A DNA stretch of 64,000 nt, taken from Aliiroseovarius sp. S1339 (GTDB lineage Bacteria; Pseudomonadota; Alphaproteobacteria; Rhodobacterales; Rhodobacteraceae). A model generated the notes under the pieces. It had not been told where the DNA came from. It worked only from the letters and a program-made list of their open reading frames with translations, and made no database searches. The stretch covers positions 1 to 64,000 of the forward strand of contig NZ_JALPQG010000004.1 of the NCBI RefSeq assembly GCF_023195695.1. Direction: 5' to 3'. Below are positions 56,288 through 64,000 of the stretch, in pieces. A program made the translations under genes and the position numbers. Position 1 is the first letter of the stretch, and each line of letters starts with the position of its first letter.

Positions 56288-57478
56288 ATGAAAAAGTTTC
56301 TAATGGCGACAGCCGCCACAGCACTTGTTGGTGGCGCGGCCTATGCTGACAACCATGAAACCATCAAAATCGGCACAATTCTTGGCTATACCGGCCCGAT
56401 TGAAAGCCTGACGCCGCATATGGCCGATGGTGCCGAATTGGCGATGGAGGAGGTTTCAGCCTCTGGCCTGCTGCTGGGTGGCATGAAAGTCGAAAGTGTG
56501 CGCGCTGATTCGACCTGTGTCGACAGCGCTGCGGCCACCGCGGCGGCTGAAAAGCTGATCACCAGCGACGGTGTCAAAGGTCTGATGGGCCCTGACTGTT
56601 CAGGCGTGACCGGCGCAGTTCTGGCCAATGTGGCCCTGCCCAACGGCATCGTGATGATTTCGCCATCGGCAACATCGCCAGGCCTGTCGACCGCCGAAGA
56701 CAACGGTCTGTTTTTCCGCACCGCACCGTCGGATGCCCGCCAGTCGGCCATCATGGCGGAAATTTTGCGCGAAAATGGTGCCGAGTCGGTGGCTGTAACC
56801 TACACCAACAACGACTACGGCAAAGGCATGGCAGACGCGTTCAAAGCCGCGTTCGAAGCTGCTGGTGGCACCGTGACCATCGTGACAGCCCATGAAGACG
56901 GCAAAGCGGACTATACCGCTGAAGTCGGCGCGCTGGCCTCTGCTGGTGGCGACGTTCTGGTTGTGGCGGGTTATGTTGACCAAGGCGGCGCGGGCATCGT
57001 GCGCGGCGCGCTGGACACTGGCGCATTTGATACGTTCCACTTCCCCGACGGGATGATCGGGTCGAACCTCGAAGCCAATTTCGGCGAAGAAATCGAAGGC
57101 TCATCGGGTCAGGTTCCGGGCTCTGACAGCCCCGGCAACGCAGCATTCGTGGAAATGGTCGGTGACAAGTTCGATGTAACCTCGCCTTTCACTGGCGAAA
57201 GCTATGATGCGGCGGCGCTTTTGTTGCTGGCGATGCAGGCGGCAGGTTCGGCTGAACCGGGCGACTATGCCTCGAAGGTTGAAATGGTTGCCAACGCACC
57301 GGGCGAACAGATCTTCCCCGGCGAGCTTGCGAAAGGTCTTCAGATCCTCGCAGACGGCGGCGAAATTGACTATGTCGGCGCAACGGCAGTTGAATTCGTG
57401 GACGGCGGCGAAGCGGCTGGGTCTTATCGCCAGATCAAGATCGAAGGCGGCAAGATGGTTACGGTTCAATACCGCTGA
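56288..57478 (+). CDS. ABC transporter substrate-binding protein, branched-chain amino-acid type
   Basis: 396 residues from the ATG at 56288 (GGGAGAGAAAG upstream). A signal peptide (MATAATALVGGAAYA, cleavage before DNHE) leads to a type I periplasmic binding fold: IKIGTILGYTGPIESLTPHMADGAELAMEEV, MGPDCSGVTGAVLANVALPNGIVMISPSATSPGLS. It is first of a five-gene transporter operon. The true ligand cannot be read; urea, amides and amino acids are all known for this family. A hairpin follows at 57498-57527. Confidence 0.9.
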   Translation: MKKFLMATAATALVGGAAYADNHETIKIGTILGYTGPIESLTPHMADGAELAMEEVSASGLLLGGMKVESVRADSTCVDSAAATAAAEKLITSDGVKGLMGPDCSGVTGAVLANVALPNGIVMISPSATSPGLSTAEDNGLFFRTAPSDARQSAIMAEILRENGAESVAVTYTNNDYGKGMADAFKAAFEAAGGTVTIVTAHEDGKADYTAEVGALASAGGDVLVVAGYVDQGGAGIVRGALDTGAFDTFHFPDGMIGSNLEANFGEEIEGSSGQVPGSDSPGNAAFVEMVGDKFDVTSPFTGESYDAAALLLLAMQAAGSAEPGDYASKVEMVANAPGEQIFPGELAKGLQILADGGEIDYVGATAVEFVDGGEAAGSYRQIKIEGGKMVTVQYR

Positions 57479-57497
57479 TCAACATCTGACAGATTAA

Positions 57498-57527
57498 GAA
57501 ACAGCCCGGATTTTTCCGGGCTGTTTC
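57498..57527 (+). terminator. Attenuating hairpin between binding protein and ATPase genes
   Basis: GAAACAGCCCGGA and TCCGGGCTGTTTC form a perfect 13-bp stem with a TTTT loop. There is only a short T-run, so some read-through into the transporter genes is expected; this would give more binding protein than membrane parts. Confidence 0.7.
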
Positions 57528-57570
57528 CGTAAGTTAAGCAGCCAACTTAAGGTTGCGAGAGGGGGCGCAT

Positions 57571-58353
57571 ATGATCGTCATCGAAGACGTTCACAAGCAT
57601 TTCGGCGGCTTTCACGCGGTGGATGGCGCGACAATGCGGATCGAGGAACGCTCGATCACTGGGCTGATTGGCCCCAATGGCGCGGGCAAGACGACGTTGT
57701 TCAACGTGATTGCCGGCGTGTTGCAGCCGACATCGGGCCGCATCACCATGGCGGGCGAAGACATCACCGGCCTGCCCCCGCATGAGCTGTTTCACAAAGG
57801 CCTTCTGCGCACCTTCCAGATCGCGCATGAATTTGGGTCAATGACTTGCCGCGAGAACCTGATGATGGTGCCCGGCGGACAAACCGGTGAAAACCTTTGG
57901 GATACATGGTTTGGCCGCAAGCGGATTGCCAACGAAGAACGCGCGTTGCGCGCGAAAGCCGATGAAGTGCTTGAATTCCTGACCATTTCACACATCGCTG
58001 ACCTGCGCGCGGGCGAAATTTCGGGCGGTCAGAAAAAGCTGTTGGAGCTTGGCCGCACCATGATGGTCGACGCCAAGATCGTTTTTCTGGACGAAGTGGG
58101 CGCAGGCGTAAACCGCACCCTGCTTTATACCATCGCCGACGCCATCAAACGTCTGAACCAAGAACGTGGCTATACGTTCGTGGTGATCGAACACGATATG
58201 GATTTCATCGAGCGCCTCTGCGACCCGGTGATCTGTATGGCCGAGGGCAAAGTGCTGGCCGAAGGCACGCTGGCCGAGATCAAGGCCAACGAACACGTGA
58301 TCGAGGCCTATCTGGGCACAGGTCTGAAAAACAAAGAGATGGTGGGCGCATGA
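57571..58353 (+). CDS. ABC transporter ATP-binding protein, LivG type
   Basis: 260 residues from the ATG at 57571 (GAGAGGGGG upstream). Walker [10 protein letters not shown], signature [25 protein letters not shown] with the Walker B. The loop after Walker B reads DEVGAGVN, normal for LivG. One of the two ATPases of the importer. It overlaps livF by ATGA. Confidence 0.94.
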   Translation: MIVIEDVHKHFGGFHAVDGATMRIEERSITGLIGPNGAGKTTLFNVIAGVLQPTSGRITMAGEDITGLPPHELFHKGLLRTFQIAHEFGSMTCRENLMMVPGGQTGENLWDTWFGRKRIANEERALRAKADEVLEFLTISHIADLRAGEISGGQKKLLELGRTMMVDAKIVFLDEVGAGVNRTLLYTIADAIKRLNQERGYTFVVIEHDMDFIERLCDPVICMAEGKVLAEGTLAEIKANEHVIEAYLGTGLKNKEMVGA

Positions 58354-59177
58354 GCCAGAACCCCTATCAGTCCGAGCGCGGCAACAAAGACGCTTCGATC
58401 GTCAACCCCAAGGGTCAGGGCACGATGATTCCGGCCACCGGCACCAAGCATAAAATGCACACGGGCGATGCCTTTCTGATCGGCGACAGCATGACCGGTG
58501 GATATGGGAAGACTGGCCCAGACATCCTGCATGACTGCACCATCGCCGTCGACAAAGGCCAGATTGCGGTGATCGTCGGCCCCAACGGCGCGGGCAAATC
58601 CACCGCCATGAAGGCCGTGTTCGGGATGCTCAATCTGCGTCAGGGCTCGGTCCGGCTGGATGGCGAGGATATCACCGACCTTAGCCCCCAAGTACGGGTG
58701 CGCAAGGGCATGGGGTTTGTGCCTCAAAACCAGAACATCTTCACCTCGATGACGGTTAAGGAAAACCTGGAAATGGGCGCGTTCATCCGCGAAGACGACA
58801 TCTCCGGCACCATGGCGCAGGTCTTTGAACTGTTCCCGATCTTGCATGAAAAACGCAACCAAGCCGCGGGTGAATTGTCTGGTGGCCAACGCCAACAGGT
58901 GGCTGTGGGGCGCGCATTGATGACCAAGCCGAAAGTTCTGATGCTGGACGAACCAACCGCCGGCGTCAGCCCCATCGTGATGGACGAGTTGTTTGACCGG
59001 ATCATCGAAGTGGCGCGCACAGGCATCTCGATCCTGATGGTTGAACAGAATGCCCGACAAGCGCTTGAAATCGCAGACAAAGGCTATGTGCTGGTGCAAG
59101 GTGCCAACGCACATACCGGGACGGGCAAAGAGCTTCTGGCCGATGCCGAAGTCCGCAAATCGTTTTTGGGGGGCTGA
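58350..59177 (+). CDS. ABC transporter ATP-binding protein, LivF type, with N-terminal extension
   Basis: 275 residues. Walker A VGPNGAGKSTAMK, signature LSGGQRQQVAVGRALMTKPKVLMLDEP. The first 45 residues (polar, with NPKGQGTMIPATGTKHKM) precede the core and are not usual; the rest is a standard LivF of about 235 residues. An internal ATG at 58425 (MIPATGT) is a possible alternative start but the ATGA overlap favours 58350. Confidence 0.93.
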   Translation: MSQNPYQSERGNKDASIVNPKGQGTMIPATGTKHKMHTGDAFLIGDSMTGGYGKTGPDILHDCTIAVDKGQIAVIVGPNGAGKSTAMKAVFGMLNLRQGSVRLDGEDITDLSPQVRVRKGMGFVPQNQNIFTSMTVKENLEMGAFIREDDISGTMAQVFELFPILHEKRNQAAGELSGGQRQQVAVGRALMTKPKVLMLDEPTAGVSPIVMDELFDRIIEVARTGISILMVEQNARQALEIADKGYVLVQGANAHTGTGKELLADAEVRKSFLGG

Positions 59178-59179
59178 GG

Positions 59180-59521
59180 ATGTATCGCTACGCCCTACCC
59201 GCAGCCGTTGTCAGTCTGGCCGCCCTGCCCGCCGTGGCGCAGGATTGCACATTCACCACCGAGTGTTACGAAAGCGAACCTTGTCAGGATACGAGCTTTT
59301 CGCTGACCACGATGCTTGATGATGCAAAACTCGTCACCGACTTTGGTGATCTTATCGTGATCGGCGTGAAATCCGAGGGTCGGGTGACCACCGTGTTCGC
59401 CACTGGTGAAGGCGCTGAATACCTGCTGTCGCGCAACGGTGACGTGGCGCGCTTCACCGCACATTCCAACGACGGCCCCACCTCGATCACCTATATGGGC
59501 ACCTGTGAGGGAGAGTTCTGA
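59180..59521 (+). CDS. Small secreted protein in the transporter operon
   Basis: 113 residues with a signal peptide (MYRYALPAAVVSLAALPAVA, cleavage before QDC). The mature part of about 93 residues starts with a cysteine-rich segment (DCTFTTECYESEPCQD) and has one more cysteine near the end (YMGTCEGEF), so disulphides are likely. No family recognised. It sits two bases after livF and its stop overlaps the permease start by one base (TGATG), so it is clearly part of the operon. Confidence 0.8.
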   Translation: MYRYALPAAVVSLAALPAVAQDCTFTTECYESEPCQDTSFSLTTMLDDAKLVTDFGDLIVIGVKSEGRVTTVFATGEGAEYLLSRNGDVARFTAHSNDGPTSITYMGTCEGEF

Positions 59522-60531
59522 TGGATTTTCTAAACGCCATCGTGGCGCTATCCAATTTCGTCCTGATCCCCGCAATGGCCTATGGCAGTCAATTGGCGCT
59601 GGGCGCGTTGGGGGTCACGCTGATCTATGGGATCTTACGGTTCTCAAACTTTGCACATGGCGACAGCATGGCCTTTGGGGCGATGGTGACGATCCTGATC
59701 ACGTGGTGGTTTCAGTCCATGGGTGTCTCGATCGATCCCCTTCCCACAGCCTTGTTGGCGTTGCCGTTCGGGATCGTCGGGACAGCCTTGATGCTGCTTG
59801 CCACCGACCGTGTGGTGTATCGTTTCTATCGACGGGTCAAAGCCAAGCCAATCATCTTTGTCATGGCCTCGATGGGTGTGATGTTCATCATGAACGGCGT
59901 TGTGCGCTTCATCATCGGGCCAGACGATCAACGCTTTGCCGACGGTGCGCGGTTCATCATCAACGCGCGCGACTTCAAAGAATGGTCTGGGTTGGACGAA
60001 GGTCTGGCCTTCAAAACCAGCCAAGGGCTGACCATCGTGACCGCCGTCATCGTCGTGGCCGCCTTGTTCTGGTTCCTGAACAAGACCCGCACAGGCAAAT
60101 CGATGCGCGCCTTTTCCGATAACGAGGATCTGGCGCTTCTGTCTGGCATCAATCCCGAGCGTGTGGTGATGATCACCTGGATCATCGTCGCCGGCCTGAT
60201 CACCATCGCGGGTGTGCTGTATGGGTTGGACAAAAGCTTCAAACCATTCACCTATTTCCAGCTTCTGCTACCAATCTTCGCCTCGGCCATCGTTGGCGGG
60301 CTAGGCAACCCCTTGGGCGCCATTGCGGGCGGCTTCGTCATCGCTTTTTCCGAGGTGACGGTGACCTATGCGTGGAAGAAGGTCGCGACCTATCTGCTGC
60401 CAGAAAGCCTGGAGCCATCGAGCCTCGTACAGCTTTTGTCCACCGACTATAAATTTGCGGTCAGTTTTGTCATTCTGATCGTGGTTCTGCTGTTCAAACC
60501 TACGGGTCTTTTCAAGGGGCAATCAGTATGA
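59521..60531 (+). CDS. ABC transporter permease, LivH type
   Basis: 336 residues, about eight membrane helices. It has the family motifs LGALGVTLIYGILRFSNFAHGDSMAFGAM near the start and AIVGGLGNPLGAIAGGFVIAFSEV near the end. Longer than E. coli LivH (about 308) with a loop around residues 150-160. It overlaps livM by ATGA. Confidence 0.93.
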   Translation: MDFLNAIVALSNFVLIPAMAYGSQLALGALGVTLIYGILRFSNFAHGDSMAFGAMVTILITWWFQSMGVSIDPLPTALLALPFGIVGTALMLLATDRVVYRFYRRVKAKPIIFVMASMGVMFIMNGVVRFIIGPDDQRFADGARFIINARDFKEWSGLDEGLAFKTSQGLTIVTAVIVVAALFWFLNKTRTGKSMRAFSDNEDLALLSGINPERVVMITWIIVAGLITIAGVLYGLDKSFKPFTYFQLLLPIFASAIVGGLGNPLGAIAGGFVIAFSEVTVTYAWKKVATYLLPESLEPSSLVQLLSTDYKFAVSFVILIVVLLFKPTGLFKGQSV

Positions 60532-61883
60532 GCCAGTCCTTACGCACACCCCTTATGTTTGCGCTGGTCGCGCTCTTGTTCATCCTGCAAGGCACAACCG
60601 ATTGGTGGATATTCGCGGGCAGTTGGAATGCATCGCTAACCATTCTGAACATGGCGCTGATTTCCGCAATCATGGCCTTGGGCGTCAACCTGCAATGGGG
60701 TTACGCCGGTCTTTTTAACGTTGGGATCATGGGGTTCGTGGCTTTGGGCGGTCTGGCGACGGTGCTGGTCGCCATGCCCCCTACCCCCGGCGTGTGGAGC
60801 GCGGGCGGCTTTAAAATCATCTCTGGTCTGATTCTTGGCGCGGGCACCATCATGCTGATGGTCTGGCAATACAAGCACATGACACCCGGACGCCGCCGGG
60901 GCTTGGTCATGCTGGCAACCCTGATTGTGGGATTTGTCGTTTATCGCTGGGTCTTTGACGCCGGCGTTGTCGGTGTCGAGGCCGTGAACCCCGCACAAAC
61001 CGGTTATCTTGGTGGGTTGAACCCCGGTGGGCCGGACAATTACCGCGCGCATGGTTATATGACCATATTGGCTTGGCCAGTTGGCGGCTTGCTGGCCGCA
61101 GGGGCGGCATGGCTTGTCGGCAAAACCGCACTTGGATTGCGGTCGGACTATCTGGCGATTGCCACGCTTGGGATCGCCGAAATCATTCTGGCCGTGCTTA
61201 AGAACGAAGACTGGATGGCACGCGGCGTGAAAAACGTAATCGGCCTGCCCCGCCCCGTTCCTTACGAGGTCGACCTGCAAAATAGCGCCGAGTTCGTGGC
61301 CAAGGCGGACGCATGGGGCATGAACGTGACCACGGCATCGACCATTGCGGTAAAGCTATCCTATTCTGCGCTGTTTACTGTTGTTCTCGTCGTGCTGATT
61401 ATCCTTGCGCAACTGTCGCTGAATTCGCCCTGGGGTCGGATGATGCGCGCCATTCGTGACAACGAGGTCGCGGCCCGGGCAATGGGCAAGGACGTCACCC
61501 GACGCCACCTACAAATTTTTGTGCTGGGGTCTGCGCTGTGTGGTCTGGCCGGTGCGATGATGACCACGCTTGACGGGCAATTGACGCCGGGCACCTATCA
61601 ACCACTGCGCTATACGTTCCTGATCTGGGTGATGGTGATCGTTGGCGGGTCGGGTAACAACCTAGGCTCGGTGCTGGGCGCGTTCCTGATCTGGTTCCTC
61701 TGGATTCAGGTTGAGCCGATTGGCTATTGGTTCATGTCGCTTGTCACTTCGGGCATGGCGGACGGCTCGGCGTTGAAGTCACATCTACTGGACTCGGCGG
61801 CGCATATGCGTCTGTTCTCGATGGGCGTTCTGCTGCTTGTGGTGCTGCGCTTCAGCCCGCGAGGCCTGATCCCCGAGAAATAG
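60528..61883 (+). CDS. ABC transporter permease, LivM type
   Basis: 451 residues with about ten membrane helices. Motifs: ALGVNLQWGYAGLFNVGIMGFVALGG, LRSDYLAIATLGIAEII and GRMMRAIRDNEVAARAMGKDV. An insert of about 100 residues (around 95-185) after the first helices makes it longer than typical LivM. Last of the transporter genes. Six bases then separate it from a MocA-like gene. Confidence 0.93.
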   Translation: MSQSLRTPLMFALVALLFILQGTTDWWIFAGSWNASLTILNMALISAIMALGVNLQWGYAGLFNVGIMGFVALGGLATVLVAMPPTPGVWSAGGFKIISGLILGAGTIMLMVWQYKHMTPGRRRGLVMLATLIVGFVVYRWVFDAGVVGVEAVNPAQTGYLGGLNPGGPDNYRAHGYMTILAWPVGGLLAAGAAWLVGKTALGLRSDYLAIATLGIAEIILAVLKNEDWMARGVKNVIGLPRPVPYEVDLQNSAEFVAKADAWGMNVTTASTIAVKLSYSALFTVVLVVLIILAQLSLNSPWGRMMRAIRDNEVAARAMGKDVTRRHLQIFVLGSALCGLAGAMMTTLDGQLTPGTYQPLRYTFLIWVMVIVGGSGNNLGSVLGAFLIWFLWIQVEPIGYWFMSLVTSGMADGSALKSHLLDSAAHMRLFSMGVLLLVVLRFSPRGLIPEK

Positions 61884-61889
61884 CTGACC

Positions 61890-62480
61890 ATGACCGCGGC
61901 CCCAACCCTTGCGATACTTATCATGGCCGCGGGCCAATCGCGGCGGATGGGGCGCGACAAGCTGTTGCTGCGCGGACCAGATGGGCAGACGATGTTGCAA
62001 GACCGGATTGCGACCGCAATGGCCGCAGGGCATCGCGTCTTTGTGGCGCTGCCGACCGATAGACCGGATCGGTTGCGCGTCGTTCAGGCATCGGCCGCCA
62101 CACCGCTGCCCTGCCCGAATGCCGCGCAAGGCCTGGGTCACAGCCTGTCCGAGGCCGTGCGCCAACTGCCATCGGGCCTGGACGGTATTGTGATCATGTT
62201 GGCGGATATGCCCGCTATCTCATCCGACGATCTTAGCCGCGTCTGTGCCGCCTTCGATCCAGATCGGGTCGTGCGCGGGGCAACAGCGGACCGCGTCCCC
62301 GGTCATCCGGTGCTGGTCCCATCGCGATTTTTCGCGCGGTTTGATGGGCTGGTCGGAGATTGCGGGGCACAGATCGCATTAAAGGGCCTGACGGATCATT
62401 TGGTGCCACTGCCCAACAAGAATGCCATTTCCGATGTAGACACATTGGCTGAGTGGAAAATCTGGTCGAACCAGCATTAG
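61890..62480 (+). CDS. Nucleotidyltransferase, MocA/MobA-like
   Basis: 196 residues. N-terminal nucleotide-binding motif LIMAAGQSRRMGRDKLLL and MLADMPAISSDDLSRV with the metal aspartate. This is the NTP_transf_3 family, whose MocA members attach cytosine to molybdenum cofactor for xanthine dehydrogenase-type enzymes. No molybdoenzyme is in the window. The start is six bases after the livM stop, so it is probably read from the same message, an unusual partner for a Liv transporter. Confidence 0.85.
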   Translation: MTAAPTLAILIMAAGQSRRMGRDKLLLRGPDGQTMLQDRIATAMAAGHRVFVALPTDRPDRLRVVQASAATPLPCPNAAQGLGHSLSEAVRQLPSGLDGIVIMLADMPAISSDDLSRVCAAFDPDRVVRGATADRVPGHPVLVPSRFFARFDGLVGDCGAQIALKGLTDHLVPLPNKNAISDVDTLAEWKIWSNQH

Positions 62481-62508
62481 CGATCGGGGAACCCGGGGGC
62501 GGCGCGGT

Positions 62509-63183
62509 TTATCCAAACAGCACTGTCGCCTCGCGCTCATCCAGAACTGGTTGGGTGCAAACGTAGGATGCAAGACCTTGATGGCTGGCCAGTTTGGGCA
62601 GAAGGGTCAGGATTTCCGTTGCAGTATCCTGTTCCTCGGCCCGGATCCGGTCAATGTTCGGCATCAGGCTTTCAACCCAATCATCGCCACATTGAACCAG
62701 CTCATAAGTGTCAAACAGAAGATGCACGAAAGCCGGATTCACGCTGGAATCTGGCAGGAACATTCCCGTCGTTGCGAGGTACTTTGCCGGGCAAAGAACC
62801 TCGTTCACGCCGAACAGAAGTTCGATTTTCGGGTGTGAAACCAGAACCAAATGATCAGCAGTCAGAACGGTCGTTGTGTCGGCGCCATCCGCGGACAGGC
62901 GACGCATCGGCAGCCCGGCGTCATCCAACGGGCGCGATGTGCCAACCCAGCGCAGTGTGGCAAAACCTCCGCTATGAACTTTGACCTGATCGCCGATTTG
63001 CAAATCACGTGCCGCGACTGGGCCGCGAAGCGTTTCGACCCGCGTGTTGGCGGACAAACCGGACAGCGCGATCCCATTGCGCGAATGACGTCCACGCATC
63101 GGATCATTGACTGGCGATGTAGATGAAAAGCCCGTCCAATGGAGCGGGATTGTTTCCTGCACTCTGATGTCACGCAAGCTCAA
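62509..63183 (-). CDS. Hint-domain protein, serine in place of first cysteine
   Basis: About 224 residues; the start is uncertain (ATG at 63099, TTG at 63183 behind AGGGG, or TTG at 63243). The Hint core is recognised from LSANTRVETLRGPVAARDLQIGDQVKVHSGG, then TVLTADHLVLVSHPKIELLFG and NEVLCPAKYLATTGMF. Such Hint_2 proteins are very common in Rhodobacterales and usually carry a cysteine just before PGTR; here the equivalent spot reads SGLSANTR. Self-splicing or autocleavage is therefore doubtful. Convergent with the MocA-like gene. Confidence 0.75.
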   Translation of the reverse strand: MSLRDIRVQETIPLHWTGFSSTSPVNDPMRGRHSRNGIALSGLSANTRVETLRGPVAARDLQIGDQVKVHSGGFATLRWVGTSRPLDDAGLPMRRLSADGADTTTVLTADHLVLVSHPKIELLFGVNEVLCPAKYLATTGMFLPDSSVNPAFVHLLFDTYELVQCGDDWVESLMPNIDRIRAEEQDTATEILTLLPKLASHQGLASYVCTQPVLDEREATVLFG

Positions 63184-63445
63184 CTCAAATACCCCTAAAC
63201 AAAAACCTGAAAACACTCTCCGGCGGTTACCACTTACTAACAATTTGCGCCGAAATTATGAAGGAAAGCTTTGAATTCCCGTGCACTTTCCATTTTTCCG
63301 CGTATTTCGGGCAAATATTGTCACATTTCCGCCGATCCTTCGCCTTACGGTGGAATTTTCATGTGGTGTTAACCAAAGCATCGCCGTGCACGACGGTATT
63401 ACGTGATTCCAACCGTGTCCGAGGCCGGGATGACGCGCAAAAAAG
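63184..63445. other. Intergenic region upstream of the Hint gene
   Basis: No gene is seen. AT-rich upstream part (63184-63260) probably carries the Hint promoter on the minus strand. No terminator with a T-run was found at the end of the PLP-enzyme gene. Confidence 0.35.
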
Positions 63446-64000
63446 TTACAAAGTGCTTAATGACTGCAGAAGGTCGTCCAGCAACTCAACCGACGGCTCA
63501 CAACCGACGGACAGGCGCACAAACCCATCTGGCACATCATCCCCCCACCGTGCGCGCCGTTCAGCAGAACTGTGGACGCCACCAAAAGAGGTGGCGGGTC
63601 GCAGAAAACGGCAGGACGTTATGAACTTCTCGGCAGCGTCCTTGTCCGCCAGCGTCAAGCCGATCAGAAACCCGAAAGACGTCATCTGGCGCTTGGCTAG
63701 CGTGTGTGATGGGTCGTCGGGCAGACCGGGATAACGAATGTCGTTGATTACCGGATGATCTGCCAGGACTTGCGCGATCGCGCCAGCGGTGTCGCACATC
63801 CGTCCAAACCGAACCTCTAGCGTTTCCAGCCCGCGATGCAAAAGCCATGCGGCATGCGGCGACGGGATGGCGCCCGACATTTTGCGCCAATCCAACACGG
63901 CGTCACGCAGCGTATTATCGCGCGTGGCCACATGCCCCATCAGCAGATCGGAATGCCCTCCCGGCGCCTTGGTGTCTGACGCGACAACGATATCCGCCCC
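63446..64000 (-). CDS. Cys/Met-metabolism PLP-dependent enzyme, C-terminal part
   Basis: 185 residues, cut by the window edge, so the N-terminal half is missing. The PLP lysine motif is near the cut (SDTKAPGGHSDLLMGHV), followed by HAAWLLHRGLETLEVRF and the C-terminal VRLSVGCEPSVELLDDLLQSL. This is the MetC/MetB/cystathionine gamma-lyase family. Which member cannot be decided; the substitution of the usual TKYLxGH by TKAPGGH suggests a family subgroup such as a cystathionine gamma-lyase-like or trans-sulphuration homologue. Confidence 0.85.
   Translation of the reverse strand, partial: GADIVVASDTKAPGGHSDLLMGHVATRDNTLRDAVLDWRKMSGAIPSPHAAWLLHRGLETLEVRFGRMCDTAGAIAQVLADHPVINDIRYPGLPDDPSHTLAKRQMTSFGFLIGLTLADKDAAEKFITSCRFLRPATSFGGVHSSAERRARWGDDVPDGFVRLSVGCEPSVELLDDLLQSLSTL

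Noticed and set aside
1-64000. CRISPR arrays, tRNA and rRNA genes
   Set aside because: No regularly spaced repeats, no tRNA-like TTCGAATC arm in a cloverleaf context and no rRNA sequence were noticed; a covariance search would be decisive.

Overview
The window reads as an alphaproteobacterial chromosome of the Rhodobacterales (Roseobacter group). Supporting signs are the tandem sciP and ctrA pair, the envelope cluster running pyrH-frr-uppS-cdsA-dxr-rseP-bamA-ompH-fabZ-lpxA-lpxI-lpxB, a class II DAHP synthase, a PAS_5 protein, a Hint-domain protein and DUF2059/DUF481 proteins. This placement rests on gene content and gene order only; no rRNA or tRNA gene was recognised in the window.

Positions 1 to about 10.9 kb are accessory DNA. 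It opens with the 5' part of a frameshifted IS30-type transposase, then a putative alpha/beta hydrolase with a LysE/RhtB exporter, a serine resolvase, an orphan Phd-type antitoxin and an unrecognised ORF. Next comes a compact Tn7/Tn5053-like transposition module: a Ner-like regulator, a DDE transposase (TniA/TnsB type), an AAA protein (TniB/TnsC type) whose Walker A lysine is replaced by leucine, and a zinc-binding TniQ. The three tni genes overlap by ATGA. No TnsA and no clear transposon ends were found. A DUF481 outer-membrane protein, a LysR regulator and about 1.1 kb of gene-poor, apparently decayed DNA follow.

From 10.9 kb the window is core genome. 10.9-19.5 kb: aroQ with a LuxR solo, rpsB-tsf with a strong promoter, psuK-psuG, ctrA and sciP, mnmA and a DUF2059 secreted protein. 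19.5-32.3 kb: the minus-strand envelope/lipid A/isoprenoid cluster, including an unlisted 42-residue membrane protein between rseP and bamA; lpxD is not in its usual place. 32.4-36.8 kb: miaA, an AraC regulator, a VOC protein, an ABM-type protein, a lytic transglycosylase and ssb.

36.8-41.3 kb: aroB-aroK, divergent from a 45-residue membrane peptide, a 533-residue secreted protein and xerD. 41.5-45.7 kb: a DEAD-box helicase, a COQ10-like protein, hpt, a 57-residue membrane protein and lipA. 45.8-49.0 kb: an oxidative stress block (oxyR divergent from katA, then a peroxiredoxin). 49.1-53 kb: a low-GC two-TM protein, a gamma carbonic anhydrase, gmk, yicC and a PAS_5 protein. 53-56 kb: class II DAHP synthase, a GATase-AraC regulator and a GNAT enzyme. 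56.3-61.9 kb: a complete branched-chain amino-acid-type ABC transporter operon with an extra small secreted protein. 61.9-64 kb: a MocA-like nucleotidyltransferase, a Hint protein and the C-terminal part of a Cys/Met-metabolism PLP enzyme that runs off the window.

Shikimate pathway genes are scattered (aroQ, aroB, aroK, class II DAHP synthase). The most unusual material is the Ner-regulated Tn7-like module with its degenerate TniB P-loop, the orphan two-TM beta-rich protein at 49.1 kb, and three small membrane proteins under 60 residues.
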